Of a stretch of DNA of 59,773 nucleotides, positions 25,460 to 35,375 are shown piece after piece. A program made the translations under genes and the position numbers. How positions within the stretch are numbered: the stretch's first letter is position 1; each line of letters opens with the position of its first letter. The notes under the pieces were generated by a model. That model made no database searches. It saw only the letters and a list, made by a program, of their open reading frames with translations, and was not told the DNA's origin. The stretch spans positions 1 through 59,773 of the forward strand of contig CP144363.1 in the NCBI GenBank assembly GCA_040954445.1, given 5' to 3'. Source of the DNA: Burkholderia sp. (GTDB lineage Bacteria; Pseudomonadota; Gammaproteobacteria; Burkholderiales; Burkholderiaceae).

Positions 25460-26582
25460 GGCGTTGTTGCATAAATCGAGCCAGATCCGTTGACATTTAC
25501 GCGCGACGATCGCGGGGCCAGCCTCCTATCAAGTCAGATTCCAGAGTAACTGCTTAATTTTTGACAAGAAAATGTGCAAGGACATACACAAGACAGGTGA
25601 GCCGAAGGCACGCTACCGTGTCAGGAATTGGGCAGCCTATAATGAAGGCCTGATCAGCCGGGGGAACGTAACAATATGGATAGATGAAGCCGTCCTTGCC
25701 AGAATGCCCGATGCCATACCCACACGTGGTCGCCCGTGTGTATACGGCGATACGCTGATTCAGGCATTACTTGGCGTGAAGACCGTCTATCGACTGACCT
25801 TGCGCGCCCTGCAAGGTTTCACCCAAAGTCTGCGCGATTTGGCCTTCCCGAGCTTGCCGGTGCCGAATTACACCACGCTCTGTCGCCGGGCAAAAACGCT
25901 TCATGTCGAACTGCCGATCCTTCGTGACAATGAACCGATCCATCTGGTTGTCGACAGCACCGGTCTGAAGGTCTATGGCGAAGGTGAATGGAAGGTGCGC
26001 CAGCACGGCTACTCGAAGCGGCGCACGTGGCGTAAAGTCCATCTCGCGCTCAACGCGAATACAGGTCAAGTGCATGCCGCGCTAATGACGAATCAGAATG
26101 TGGCTGACGGTGACGCTCTGGCCAAGTTGCTCGACCAGATTCCACGCGAAGAACAAATCGATGTCATCGGCGGTGACGGTGCCTACGACACCAAGCCATG
26201 CCATGCGGCCATTGCTGCACGCAGTGCTATTCCTTCGATTCCGCCACGCGAGGGTGCCGCTCATTGGCCAGCGGATATGCCCGGTGCGGCGTGGCGTAAT
26301 GGCGCGGTTGATGCAATTGCCCGTGACGGTCGTCGAGAATGGAAGCAACACAGTGGCTACCACCGGCGATCGCTTGCCGAGAATGCGATGTATCGGCTCA
26401 AGACCCTCACCGGCAACTTTCTCTGGGCGCGTCACATCGCCGCGCAGGCGACCGAGGTCTCCATTCGCGTCGGCGTCATCAACCGTATGGCGGACCTCGC
26501 TCGTCCGCAATCCGTTCGTATCGCCTGAAATTATGCCCGTCGATGCTATTGCATCCTCACACTCGATTTATGCAACAACGCC
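25460..26582 (+). mobile_element. IS903-group element, copy 7, full length
   Basis: 1,123 bp, abutting the partial copy on its left. On the right, CAACAACGCC is repeated once more (26583-26592), an IS-end remnant. Confidence 0.88.
25572..26528 (+). CDS. IS903-group DDE transposase (intact)
   Basis: 318 residues, complete DDE signature. Small differences from copy 1 (MCKDIHKTG, LHVELPIL, YRLKTLTGNFLW, EVSIRVG) show that it belongs to a slightly different sublineage shared with copies on the cobJ side of the arms. Confidence 0.88.
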   Translation: MCKDIHKTGEPKARYRVRNWAAYNEGLISRGNVTIWIDEAVLARMPDAIPTRGRPCVYGDTLIQALLGVKTVYRLTLRALQGFTQSLRDLAFPSLPVPNYTTLCRRAKTLHVELPILRDNEPIHLVVDSTGLKVYGEGEWKVRQHGYSKRRTWRKVHLALNANTGQVHAALMTNQNVADGDALAKLLDQIPREEQIDVIGGDGAYDTKPCHAAIAARSAIPSIPPREGAAHWPADMPGAAWRNGAVDAIARDGRREWKQHSGYHRRSLAENAMYRLKTLTGNFLWARHIAAQATEVSIRVGVINRMADLARPQSVRIA

Positions 26583-26612
26583 CAACAACGCCCGTTTTTT
26601 GTGTTAGCCGTG

Positions 26613-28409
26613 TCATTTGTAAAAGCGCGGCGTGTAGATCCACTCGCGGTCGGCGCTGGCAAAGCGCCGCGTTTTTTTGGAACCGACGATCACCATGGTG
26701 CGCATGTCTACATCGGTCGCGCGCAGCTCGCCCAACGTGAGGCTACGCAGGCTCGCTCCGGGCCGACCGACGTCGCGACCGAGCACCACCACCGTGTCGG
26801 CGGCGCGGACCTCGCGTAGGATGTCTAGCGCGCGATCAAGCTGCCAAGGCCGCGCCTTCGAGATCGGGTTGTAGAAGGCCATCACCAGGTCAGCACGCAC
26901 GGCCAGCGCGAGCCGTTCCTCGATCACCTTCCAGGGCTTGAGGTTGTCCGACAGCGAGATCACGCAGAAATCATGGCCGAGGGGCGCGCCGGCCTCGGCT
27001 GCGGTGGCGAACGCGGCGGATACGCCGGGTATCACCTCCAGGGCGACGTCGTCCCAAGCTGATTCTCCGCTGCTGTCGAGCGCTTCCAGCACGGCTGCCG
27101 CCATCGCGAACACGCCCGGGTCGCCGGAGGAAACCATCGCCACGCGGCATCCCTGCGAGGCCAGCTCAAAGGCATGGCGGGCGCGCTGCAGTTCCTTGTG
27201 GTTGTCGGTTTCGTGGACGTGTTGGTCAGTGCGGAACGGTCCGGCCATGCGCACGTAGGTGGCGTAGCCGAGGATATCGGTGGCATCGTCCAGCGCGAGG
27301 CGCGCGGCCGGTGCCAATAAGTCGGCTCGACCTGGGCCAAGGCCGAGCACCATCAGCGAGCCGCGCGCTCGGCCTAGTCGGTTCGCGTCGACGGGGGCTT
27401 CGGCAATCGCTATCGCGAGCCGCCTCGCTGTCTCGCTGAGAGCGCCATTGGACATCGTCGTGCTCGCGACGATCGAGCTGGCCACGAGCGCAGCGTCGAG
27501 CAGAACGGCAGCGTTATCGGTCTGTCCACCCTCGCTGGCAACGAAGCGCAGCGGCACGCCGAGATGGCGTGCGGCGCGTGCGAGCCTCGCCTCGCGGATG
27601 CATTGCTGCGGCGCAACCAGCGCAGCCAGTGTGAGCGGTGAGAGATCCTCGGCCGAGAGTGCGTCGAGAATCCGACGCGCCAGTGGATCGTTGCCCGCTT
27701 CATGATCAGCCGCTTTCTCCAGCGTAGCGAGCGATTCGGCCTGATCTGCGAAACCTTCGGCCAGCGCCACTATCACGCTGCGCGGATGAATCAACAGCTC
27801 ACCCGAGCCGGCACCGCCGGCGCGATGTGGCGTGACGCGGATCGCATGCGATCCAGTCGCGTCGACCGGTAGCGCAACGCCTTCGAGCCAGGGGGCAGCG
27901 CCGTTCACGCGCGTGCTCGCGCCAGCCAGTAGGTCAGAAACGAAGCGCTTACCGGCACCGACATCGGCGAGCGCGTAACCTTCAGGCGGATTGAGCACGC
28001 AGGCACCAAAGCGCAGCTCTCCGCTGGAGGTGATGGACGGCGCAATACCGAGCGTCTCTGCGATTTCGCGCGCCAACAGGTTCACGCCGGTCAGCCCGCC
28101 CAGCAGAGGTACCACCGCGCTGCCGTCCTCGGCAACCGCTAGTACCGGTGGCTCAACGCCCTTGTCGGCCAGGCATGGCGCCACGCAGCGGATCACGATG
28201 CCGGCCGCGCACAGCGCCACCACGGGGTTACCACGCGCATAGAGCGCGCGCAGGTGAGCCCCGAGTTCGCTGAACGCCACGTCGCCCTCGGCGCGACCGG
28301 CCAGCACGTGGATCGTCGCGCCCTCGTAACGCGAGCGGATCGACTCGGCCACCGGCAGAGCGCCCGAGCCGAGTACTACGATCGCCGGCGCTACCGTCAG
28401 CCTTGCCAT
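26613..28409 (-). CDS. cobJ: CbiG-CobJ fusion, cobalamin biosynthesis (left arm, intact)
   Basis: 598 residues. Residues 1 to about 345 are CbiG-like ([43 protein letters not shown]), related to cobalt-precorrin-5A hydrolase. From about 350 a CobJ/CbiH methyltransferase domain follows: [66 protein letters not shown]. CobJ methylates C17 of precorrin-3B and contracts the ring using SAM. ATG 28409 overlaps the end of cobI by 13 bases. This is the only intact copy: the right-arm copy has lost one base. Confidence 0.88.
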   Translation of the reverse strand: MARLTVAPAIVVLGSGALPVAESIRSRYEGATIHVLAGRAEGDVAFSELGAHLRALYARGNPVVALCAAGIVIRCVAPCLADKGVEPPVLAVAEDGSAVVPLLGGLTGVNLLAREIAETLGIAPSITSSGELRFGACVLNPPEGYALADVGAGKRFVSDLLAGASTRVNGAAPWLEGVALPVDATGSHAIRVTPHRAGGAGSGELLIHPRSVIVALAEGFADQAESLATLEKAADHEAGNDPLARRILDALSAEDLSPLTLAALVAPQQCIREARLARAARHLGVPLRFVASEGGQTDNAAVLLDAALVASSIVASTTMSNGALSETARRLAIAIAEAPVDANRLGRARGSLMVLGLGPGRADLLAPAARLALDDATDILGYATYVRMAGPFRTDQHVHETDNHKELQRARHAFELASQGCRVAMVSSGDPGVFAMAAAVLEALDSSGESAWDDVALEVIPGVSAAFATAAEAGAPLGHDFCVISLSDNLKPWKVIEERLALAVRADLVMAFYNPISKARPWQLDRALDILREVRAADTVVVLGRDVGRPGASLRSLTLGELRATDVDMRTMVIVGSKKTRRFASADREWIYTPRFYK

Positions 28410-29132
28410 TTTTTCCCGGGCACCACCAGCAGAGAGAAATAGGGCGAGGTCATCGGGTCAACTTCGGCCAGCGGCACGATACGCTGGTTGGCCATGGTCG
28501 CACGCTCGACGTAGAGCGTGCGACTGGCCAGGTTCAGCTCGTCCAGTACGCGCCGAACTTTGCCGAAGTTGCGGCCCAGCTTCATCACCACTGCCGCGTC
28601 GGCCTTGGCCAACCGTGCACGCAGCTGGTTCTCGGGCAGCACGCCCGAAAGCACCGAGAGCGTCTGGTTGTGATAGACCAGCGGGATGCCGAGCACGGCC
28701 GCGCCCCCTAGCATCGAGCACACGCCGGGTACCACCTCGGTGTCGTAGCGATGCGCGAGGCGGTCGTGTAAGTACATGTAGGAGCCGTAGAAGAACGGAT
28801 CGCCCTCGCAGATCACGGCGACATCGAGACCGGCATCGAGATGCGTGGCCACTACCTCGGCCGCCGTGTCGTAGAAATCAGGATCACGCGCTCGTAACTG
28901 AGCGGCGGCTCGGGAACCTGGGTGGTGACGGGATAGACCAGCGGCAATTTCAGCTGCGCCTCTTTCAAATGCGCCTCGACGATATTGTAGCCATTGCCCT
29001 TCCTACCCTTGGCGACGAAGTAAGCCACCACCTGCGCGGCACGTAGGTGGCGTACCGCTTTCAGAGTCAGCAGTTCCGGGTCGCCGGGGCCAACGCCAAT
29101 GCCGAACAGGCGACCGCAGGCAGCGCCCTGCG
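28397..29132 (-). pseudogene. cobI: CobI precorrin-2 C20-methyltransferase (left arm), 5'-truncated and frameshifted
   Basis: SAM-dependent tetrapyrrole methylase: [20 protein letters not shown] is the first binding loop and [18 protein letters not shown] the second. Compared with the right arm, one G is missing near 28882 (GATCCTGATT for GATCGCTGATT), which separates the first 60 residues from the rest. The first 15 codons are also missing here; they remain behind cobH at 34170-34215, on the far side of an ancient IS insertion. CobI makes precorrin-3A. This copy is dead. Confidence 0.85.
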
Positions 29133-29324
29133 GGGTTGTTGCATAAATCGAGCGTGAGGACACAATGGCATCGAAATGCATAATTTCAGGCGATACAAAC
29201 GGATTGCGGACAAGCGAGGTCCGCCCCCCATGCGGTTGATTACGCCGACGCGAACAGAGAGCTGGGTCGCCTGCGAGGCGATGCAACGCGCCCAGAGACA
29301 GTCGCCGATTAGCATCTTGAACCA
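29133..29324 (-). mobile_element. IS903-group 3'-end remnant beside cobI
   Basis: 192 bp of a diverged isoform (end GGTTGTTGCATAAATCG, six-C run CCGCCCCCCATGCGG) directly against cobI. The right arm keeps a longer version (41143-41736), so this is the same ancient insertion. Confidence 0.75.
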
Positions 29325-30340
29325 GCGTTGTTGCATAAATCGAGTGTGAGGATGCAATAGCATCGACGGGCATAATTTTAGGCAATACGAACGGATTGCG
29401 GACGAGCGAGGTCCGCCATACGGTTGATGACGCCGACGCGAATGGAGACCTCGGTCGCCTTTGAGTCGATGTGACGCGCCCAGAGACAGTTGCCGGTGAG
29501 GGTCTTGAACCGATACATCGCATTCTCGGCAAGCGATCGCCAGTGGTAGCCAGTGTGTTGCTTCCATTTTCGACGACCGTCACGGGCAATTGCATCAACC
29601 GCGCCATTACGCCACGCCGCACCGGGCATATCCGCTGGCCAATGAGCGGCACCCTCGCGTGGTGGAATCGAAGGAATAGCACTGCGTGCAGCAATGGCCG
29701 CATGGCATGGCTTTGTGTCGTAGGCACCGTCACCGCCGATGACATCGATTTGTTCTTCGCGTGGAATTTGGTGTCGAACAACTTCACCAGAGCGTCACCG
29801 TCAGCCACATTGTGATTCGTCATTTGCGCGGCATGCACTTGACCCGTATTCGCGTTGAGCGCGAGATGGACTGTACGCCACGTGCGCCGCTTCGAGTAGC
29901 CCTGCTGGCGCACCTTCCATTCACTTTCGCCATAGACCTTCAGACCGGTGCTGTCGACAACCAGATGGATCGGTTCGTTGTCGCGAAGGATTGGCAGTTC
30001 GACATCAAGCGTTTTTGCCCAGCGACAGAGCGTGGTGTAATTCTGCACCGGCAAGCTCGAGAAGGCTAGATCGCGCAAACTTTGGGTAAAACCTTCCAAG
30101 GCGTGCAACGTCAGTCGAGAGACAGTCTTCACGCCAAGTAATGCCTAAATCAGGCATATAGCCGTACAGATGCGGGCAACTACGCGTGGGTATGGCGCCA
30201 GGTATCCTGGCAAGGATGGCTGGATCTATCCATATCATCACGTTCCCCCGATTGATCAGGCCTGCGTGATAGACCGCCCAGTTCCTGAAAAGGTATTTAT
30301 CCACAATTCGTGATCTTGAAATTTGAACATCGTCCCTCAT
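29325..30340 (-). mobile_element. Diverged IS903-group element, degenerate
   Basis: A copy of an older isoform. Transposase pieces are spread over several frames (29378-29629, 29761-30132, 30005-30340), and the N-terminus reads MRDDVQISRSRIVDKYLFRNWAVYHAGLINRGN, quite unlike other copies. The 5' terminal repeat could not be found. It is present only in the left arm. Confidence 0.75.
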
Positions 30341-30422
30341 GTCTCATTTTTCATACCCATCAAATGGGAGTTGATTTGTTCATTTTAAGATTACGAATTG
30401 TTGCTCACTAATAAAGTGAATC

Positions 30423-30560
30423 GGCGTTGTTGCATAAATCGAGCGTGAGGACGAAAGGGAACGAATTGCAGACCTCGCTCGTCCGCAATCCGTTCGTATC
30501 GCCTGAAATTATGCCCGTCGATGCCATTGCGTCCTCACGCTCGATTTATGCAACAACGCC
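30423..30560. mobile_element. 138-bp mini-IS (MITE-like) with 9-bp target duplication
   Basis: Both ends are perfect IS903-group termini (GGCGTTGTTGCATAAATC inverted), and both come from the same, transposase-3' end of the element. Only 138 bp lie in total between the two ends, with no gene. It is flanked by AAGTGAATC at 30414-30422 and 30561-30569, so it moved as a unit, using a transposase from a full copy. Confidence 0.85.
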
Positions 30561-30727
30561 AAGTGAATCTAGATTCGTGTGGGGGCAACGTAACCTGCGC
30601 GAGCTTCCTAGCCATGAAGCCCAACACTCCGGCTTTTCGAGCTTCCTCCTGCTCGATGCTCGATCTGCAACGCTTCTTCGATCGACTGGTTTGCCTGGAT
30701 AATCTGTCTGCCATCCACCATTTCCAT
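30561..30727 (-). pseudogene. Unknown small gene, 3' end cut by the mini-IS (left arm)
   Basis: Starts MEMVDGRQIIQANQSIEEALQIEH. A second frame offers a sensible continuation (EQEEARKAGVLGFMARKLAQVTLPPHE), so a frameshift near 30640 is likely. Its ATG overlaps the stop of the gene at 30942-30727 by one base. No family recognised; the mini-IS removes the end. The same sequence is at 40814-40980. Confidence 0.4.
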
Positions 30728-30942
30728 CAAAATAACTGCCCTCGCCTCGGGTCTGGTTTTTCCAGTCGCATACCGTCGATCTGTTGCTTGATCTCGGCCA
30801 ACTGCACATTATAGGGCCACCCGGCGCGCGCTCCAAACGGGTAGGCATCAAACATTGCCTTGCGCAATGCCTTGGGGTCTTGAAGACCAACCTCGCACAG
30901 TACTTTTGCGACGATTGGCCTTGCTACATCTCGCCAACTCAT
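30727..30942 (-). CDS. Small hypothetical protein (left arm, intact)
   Basis: 71 residues: MSWRDVARPIVAKVLCEVGLQDPKALRKAMFDAYPFGARAGWPYNVQLAEIKQQIDGMRLEKPDPRRG. The style (a short helical protein with a GWPY motif) resembles small phage or integrative-element proteins, but I do not recognise it. It is coupled to the gene that follows. The right-arm copy is broken by a 7-bp duplication just after GWPY, so this arm holds the only complete version. Confidence 0.5.
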   Translation of the reverse strand: MSWRDVARPIVAKVLCEVGLQDPKALRKAMFDAYPFGARAGWPYNVQLAEIKQQIDGMRLEKPDPRRGQLF

Positions 30943-31163
30943 ACACGCTCCATAGCGTGTAAAATTACGTCCATTCGTATTATAATTCGAGCTATAAGAT
31001 TTGCAATTTAAGCGCATGGCCAAGCAGCGAAATTATCTCGATGAAGACGGATCGTTGCGGGTCAAAGCCAAAGCCAAGGCCAGCTAATTAAAATTGGACT
31101 CTCGCCAGGTGGCCAGAGTCATGAGCCGTATTCGCCGCGAGATGAAGACGAGTGGTGAGAACG
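30943..31163. other. Divergent intergenic region with two very short frames (left arm)
   Basis: An A+T-rich stretch (30955-31010) probably holds the promoter of the gene at 30942. On the plus strand a 23-codon frame (31016-31087, MAKQRNYLDEDGSLRVKAKAKAS) and the start of another (31122, MSRIRREMKTSGEN) are visible; the IS at 31164 cuts the latter. The mirror copy lies at 40372-40591. Confidence 0.35.
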
Positions 31164-32306
31164 GCGTTGTTGCATAAATCGAGTGTGAGGATGCAATAGC
31201 ATCGACGGGCATAATTTCAGGCGATACGAACGGATTGCGGACGAGCGAGGTCCGCCATGCGGTTGATGACGCCGACGCGAACGGCGACCTCGGTCGCCTG
31301 CGCGGCGATGTGACGCGCCCAGAGACAGTGGCCGGTGAGGGTCTTGAACCGATACATCGCATTCTCGGCAAGCGATCGCCGGTGGTAGCCACTGTGTTGC
31401 TTCCATTCTCGACGACCGTCACGGGCAATTGCATCAACCGCGCCATTACGCCACGCCGCACCGGGCATATCCGCTGGCCAATGAGCGGCACCCTCGCGTG
31501 GCGGAATCGAAGAAATAGCACTGCGTGCAGCAATGGCCGCATGGCATGGCTTGGTGTCGTAGGCACCGTCACCGCCGATGACATCGATTTGTTCTTCGCG
31601 TGGAATCTGGTCGAGCAACTTGGCCAGAGCGTCACCGTCAGCCACATTCTGATTCGTCATTAGCGCGGCATGCACTTGACCCGTATTCGGGTTGAGCGCG
31701 AGATAGACTTTACGCCACGTGCGCCGCTTCAAGTAGCCGTGTTGGCGCACCTTCCATTCACCTTCGCCATAGACCTTCAGACCGGTGCTGTCGACAACCA
31801 GATGGATCGGTTCATTATCGCGAAGAATCGTCAGCTTGACATCAAGCGTTTTTGCCCGGCGACAGAGCGTGGTGTAATTCGGCACCGGAAAGCTCGGGAA
31901 GGCCAAATCGCGCAGACTTTGGGTGAAACCTTGCAGGGCGCGCAAGGTCAGTCGATAGACGGTCTTCACGCCAAGTAATGCCTGAATCAGCGTATCGCCG
32001 TATACACACGGCCGACCACGTGTGGGTATGGCATCGGGCATTCTGGCAAGGACGGCTTCATCTATCCATATTGTTACGTTCCCCCGGCTGATCAGGCCTT
32101 CATTATAGGCCACCCAATTCCTGACACGGTAGCGTGCCTTCGGCTCACGGTAGCGTGCCTTCGGCTCACCTTTCTTGTGTATGTCCTTGCGCATTTTCTT
32201 GGCAAAAATTAGGCAGTTACTCTGGAATCTGACTTGATAAGAGGCTGGCCCCGCGATCGTTGCGCGTAAACGTCAACGGATCTCGCTCGATTGATGCAAC
32301 AACGCC
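31164..32306 (-). mobile_element. IS903-group element, copy 8, full length with a 21-bp tandem duplication
   Basis: 1,143 bp. The extra length comes from a tandem duplication in the transposase start region. It sits at the same place as the element at 39249-40371 in the other arm, but its sequence is closer to the standard copies. Confidence 0.85.
31217..32194 (-). CDS. IS903-group DDE transposase with a 7-residue N-terminal duplication
   Basis: 325 residues; the motif EPKARYR appears twice near the N-terminus ([16 protein letters not shown]). DDE residues are complete, with a few substitutions (AISSIPPREG, LNPNTGQV). The duplication lies outside the catalytic core, so activity is possible. 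Confidence 0.8.
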   Translation of the reverse strand: MRKDIHKKGEPKARYREPKARYRVRNWVAYNEGLISRGNVTIWIDEAVLARMPDAIPTRGRPCVYGDTLIQALLGVKTVYRLTLRALQGFTQSLRDLAFPSFPVPNYTTLCRRAKTLDVKLTILRDNEPIHLVVDSTGLKVYGEGEWKVRQHGYLKRRTWRKVYLALNPNTGQVHAALMTNQNVADGDALAKLLDQIPREEQIDVIGGDGAYDTKPCHAAIAARSAISSIPPREGAAHWPADMPGAAWRNGAVDAIARDGRREWKQHSGYHRRSLAENAMYRFKTLTGHCLWARHIAAQATEVAVRVGVINRMADLARPQSVRIA

Positions 32307-32471
32307 TCTGGGCGCGTTACATCGACTCGCAGGCGACCCAGATAGCGGTTCGCGTCGGCGTAATCAACCGCATGGGGGGCGGATCTCGCTTGTCCGAAAT
32401 CCCTTCGTATCGCCTGAAATTATGCCCTTCGGTGCCATTGCGTCCTCATCCTCGATTTATGCAACAACGCT
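32307..32471 (+). mobile_element. IS903-group 3'-end remnant in front of cobG (left arm)
   Basis: 165 bp of the diverged isoform (GCATGGGGGGCGG stretch), ending ATTTATGCAACAACGC right at cobG. Copy 8 is inserted into or joined to it. Its outward-facing ATG is used as the apparent cobG start. Confidence 0.75.
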
Positions 32472-33535
32472 CTTACTTCCCCAAAACCCAGCCCTCGCTC
32501 CCGGTCGTTCTGCCTGCAGGGCGACCGGTCGAGCATGATGCGCGCGCCGTCGGGGTGTCGACCGGCCCACGTCTGAGTGCTTGCCCTGGTCTAGTGCGGG
32601 TAGTAACGACCGGAGACGGAGGCCTGTGCCGCGTGCGGCTACCGGGCGGGCGGCTCGAGGCAGTTGCAGCCCGGGCGCTGGCTGCGACCGCGTGCGAACA
32701 CGGCTCTGGTGTGCTCGACGCAACCAACCGTGCCAACCTGCAGATCCGAGGCGTACGTGCCGGCCACGAGACGGCGCTGGCCGCCGCACTGATCGAGGTG
32801 GGACTGGGCCCGAGCGACAACGGCGCAGCGGATGTCAGCAATCATTCCGGAAGCCCCACCCCCCGCAAGCCCTTGGACCTCGCCACCGCGCTGCTCGACG
32901 ATGTCCGCAACGTGATGCTGAGCCCTGCGGCTGGACGCGATCCTGCCGCTCTGGACGATACGCGCGCGCTCGGAACCGCCCTGCTCGACCGGCTGCAGGG
33001 CGAACCAAGCTTTGCCGTGTCACCGAAATGCTCACTGTCGATCGACGGTGGCGAAGCCTTGGCCGAACTCGAACATCCGCACGATCTGTGGTTTTCGGCC
33101 TATCGCGATGCGAGTGGCGCCCTGCGCTACGCGTTCGGGCTGGCCGGCCATACGCCGGTGGCGGCCCACGATCCACCGGCACTGGCCTCGGTCGCGCCCG
33201 AGCAAGTGGTAGACTGCGCGCACGCGCTTTTACTTGCCTTCCTCGAACTGGCACCGAAGGAAGCCAAGCGGATCCGAGACGCGCTCCCGAGCCTGAGCGC
33301 CGAGCAGTTGCTCTCGCACGCCGCCGCGCGCCTGTCGCCTGCACCGCAGCGCGACGCCGGGCTCACGCAATGGCGCCGCACACCGGCCGACCTCGCCCGT
33401 CGCTTCGGCATCCATAACGAAATGAACGCCGCCACGCGCCAGGTTGGCGGCCAGGTTCCGCTCGGTCGGCTCGTCGCGCGCCATCTGACAATCGACCAAG
33501 CTGTCGCGATGCTCGCCGCATCGCTGCGCCATTAG
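32459..33535 (+). pseudogene. cobG: CobG precorrin-3B synthase (left arm), internal deletion of the Fe-S region
   Basis: 358 residues remain of 498. The two N-terminal nitrite/sulfite-reductase-like segments are present (RLSACPGLVRVVTTGDGGLCRV, NRANLQIRGV). About 417 bp are missing in frame between two copies of CGGTCGGCTCG-like sequence (VPLGRLVARH here; VPLGRLDAAML...GFGRLVARH in the right arm). The lost 139 residues include the 4Fe-4S/siroheme cysteines (ACAGSTGC and SGCPRAC). CobG needs these for its monooxygenase reaction on precorrin-3A, so this copy should be inactive although the frame is open. The start ATG comes from the IS end. Confidence 0.88.
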
Positions 33536-33546
33536 GACTGAACCGA

Positions 33547-34173
33547 ATGCTCGACTACCTTCGCGACAGCCAGGAAATCTACCGGCAATCGTTCGCGGCG
33601 ATTCGCGCTGAAGCCAATCTCTCGGCGATCCCCGCCGACCTTGAAAAACTCGCCGTGCGCGTGATCCATGCCTGCGGCATGGTCGATATCGTCGCCGACC
33701 TGCACTTCTCGGTCGGCGCTGGAAGAGCCGGTCGGGACGCGCTGGCCGGCGGCGCGCCGATCCTCTGCGATGCGCGCATGGTGGCCGAGGGTATCACGCG
33801 CGCGCGCCTGCCGACTGCCAACCAGGTACACTGTACGCTCGGCGCGACCGAAGTTCCGGCGCTGGCTGCGCGGCTCGGCAATACCCGCTCTGCAGCTGCG
33901 CTCGAACTATGGTATCCCTGGATGGCTGGCAGCGTGGTGGTAATCGGCAATGCGCCCACAGCGCTGTTCCACCTGCTTGATATGCTCGATGCAGGCGCGC
34001 CGAAGCCGGCACTGATCCTCGGCTTCCCAGTTGGCTTCATCGGCGCGGCCGAATCGAAGGCGGCGCTGGCCGCCAACAGTCGCGGCGTTTCTTACGTAGT
34101 TCTGAACGGGCGCCGCGGTGGCAGCGCACTGGCTGCCGCGGCAGTAAATGCCCTGGCGACGGAGATCGAATGA
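33547..34173 (+). CDS. cobH: CobH precorrin-8X methylmutase (left arm)
   Basis: 208 residues, full length. The conserved RVIHACGM segment (His41, proton shuttle in the family) and ILCDARMVAEGI, PVGFIGAAESKAAL are all present. It moves the C11 methyl to C12, forming hydrogenobyrinic acid. It starts 11 bp after cobG, and its TGA overlaps the ATG of the cobI remnant (ATGA), showing the original operon order cobG-cobH-cobI-cobJ. Apparently the same as the right-arm copy. Confidence 0.93.
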   Translation: MLDYLRDSQEIYRQSFAAIRAEANLSAIPADLEKLAVRVIHACGMVDIVADLHFSVGAGRAGRDALAGGAPILCDARMVAEGITRARLPTANQVHCTLGATEVPALAARLGNTRSAAALELWYPWMAGSVVVIGNAPTALFHLLDMLDAGAPKPALILGFPVGFIGAAESKAALAANSRGVSYVVLNGRRGGSALAAAAVNALATEIE

Positions 34174-34215
34174 GCCGCACCGAAACCCGCTCTGCAGCGG
34201 GCCAGCAGGGTGCGG
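34170..34215 (+). pseudogene. cobI: cobI 5' remnant (left arm)
   Basis: ATG overlapping the cobH stop, then about 15 codons (MSRTETRSAAGQQGA) ending at an IS-end remnant. The cobI body elsewhere starts with [14 protein letters not shown], and the flanks GCAGGGTGC and GCAGGGCGC look like a decayed target duplication. This is therefore the missing beginning of cobI. Confidence 0.75.
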
Positions 34216-35375
34216 GGTTGTTGCGTCCAATCGAGCGAGATCCGTGGCGTTGTTTCATAAATCGAGCGAGATCCGTGAACGTTTACGCGCAACGGTCGCG
34301 GGGCCAGCCTCCTATCAAGTCAGATTCCAGAGTAACTGCCTAATTTTTGCCAAGAAAATGCGCAAGGACATACACAAGAAAGGTGAGCCGAAGGTATGCT
34401 ACCGTGTCAGGAATTGGGCGGCCTAGCCTATAATGAAGGCCTGATCAACCGAGAGAACGTAACAATATGGATAGATGAAGCCGTCCTTGCCAGAATACCC
34501 GACACCATACCCACACGTGGTCGCCCGTGTGTATATACGGCGATACGCTGATTCAAGCATTACTTGGCGTGAAGACCGTCTATCGACTGACCTTGCGCGC
34601 CCTGCAAGGTTTCACCCAAAGTCTGCGCGATTTGGCCTTCCCGAGCTTGCCGGTGCTGAATTACACCACGCTCTGTCGCCGGGCAAAAACGCTTGATGTC
34701 GAACTGCCGATCCTTCGTGACAATGAACCGATCCATCTGGATGTCGACAGCACCGGTCTGAAGGTCTATGGAGAAGGTGAATGGAAGGTGCGCCAGCACG
34801 GCTACTCGAAGCGGCGCACGTGGCGTAAAGTCCATCTCGCGCTCAACGCGAATACAGGTCAAGTGCATGCCGCGCTAATGACGAATGAGAATGTGGCTGA
34901 CGGTGACGCTCTGGCCAAGTTGCTCGACCAGATTCCACGCGAAGAACAAATCGATGTCATCGGCGGTGACGGTGCCTACGACACCAAGCCATGCCATGCG
35001 GCCATTGCTGCACGCAGTGCTATTCCTTCGATTCCGCCACGCGAGGGTGCCGCTCATTGGCCAGCGGATATGCCCGGTGCGGCGTGGCGTAATGGCGCGG
35101 TTGATGCAATTGCCCGTGACGGTCGTCGAGAATGGAAGCAAGACAGTGGCTACCACCGCCGATCGCTTGCCGAGAATGCGATCTATCGGTTCAAGACCCT
35201 CACCGGCAACTGTCTCTGGGCGCGTCACATCGCCTCGCAGGCGACCGAGGTCTCCATTCGCGTCGGCGTCATCAACCGTATGGCGGACCTCGCTCGTCCG
35301 CAATCCATTCATATGGCCTAAAATTATGCCCGTCGATGCTATTGCATTCTCACACTCGATTTATGCAACAACGCC
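34216..35375 (+). mobile_element. IS903-group end remnant plus full copy 9, inner end of the left arm
   Basis: 34216-34245 is a mutated IS end (GGGTTGTTGCGTCCAATCG) left from the ancient insertion in cobI. A 1,130-bp copy follows (34246-35375) with end GGCGTTGTTTCATAAATC. Its mirror is at 35757-36886; the two face each other across the central spacer. Confidence 0.85.
34358..35321 (+). pseudogene. IS903-group transposase, two small insertions
   Basis: A 5-bp duplication (GGCCTAGCCTATAATG) creates a stop after RNWAA, and two extra bases (GTGTATATACGG) shift the frame again; the catalytic part is open from 34527. The mirror copy has the same two lesions, so they came before the duplication of the arms. 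Confidence 0.85.

Larger units (their letters stand above)
22368..35375 (+). repeat. Left arm of a giant inverted repeat
   Basis: About 13.0 kb, repeated in inverted orientation at 35757-48633. Near the centre paired positions add up to 71,132 (axis 35,566); at the outer end they add up to 71,001 because of arm-specific insertions and deletions. Order from outside to centre: VbhA-like gene, NotI-type nuclease, C5-methyltransferase, two IS segments, cbiG-cobJ, cobI, IS segments, mini-IS, small genes, IS, cobG, cobH, IS. Confidence 0.93.
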
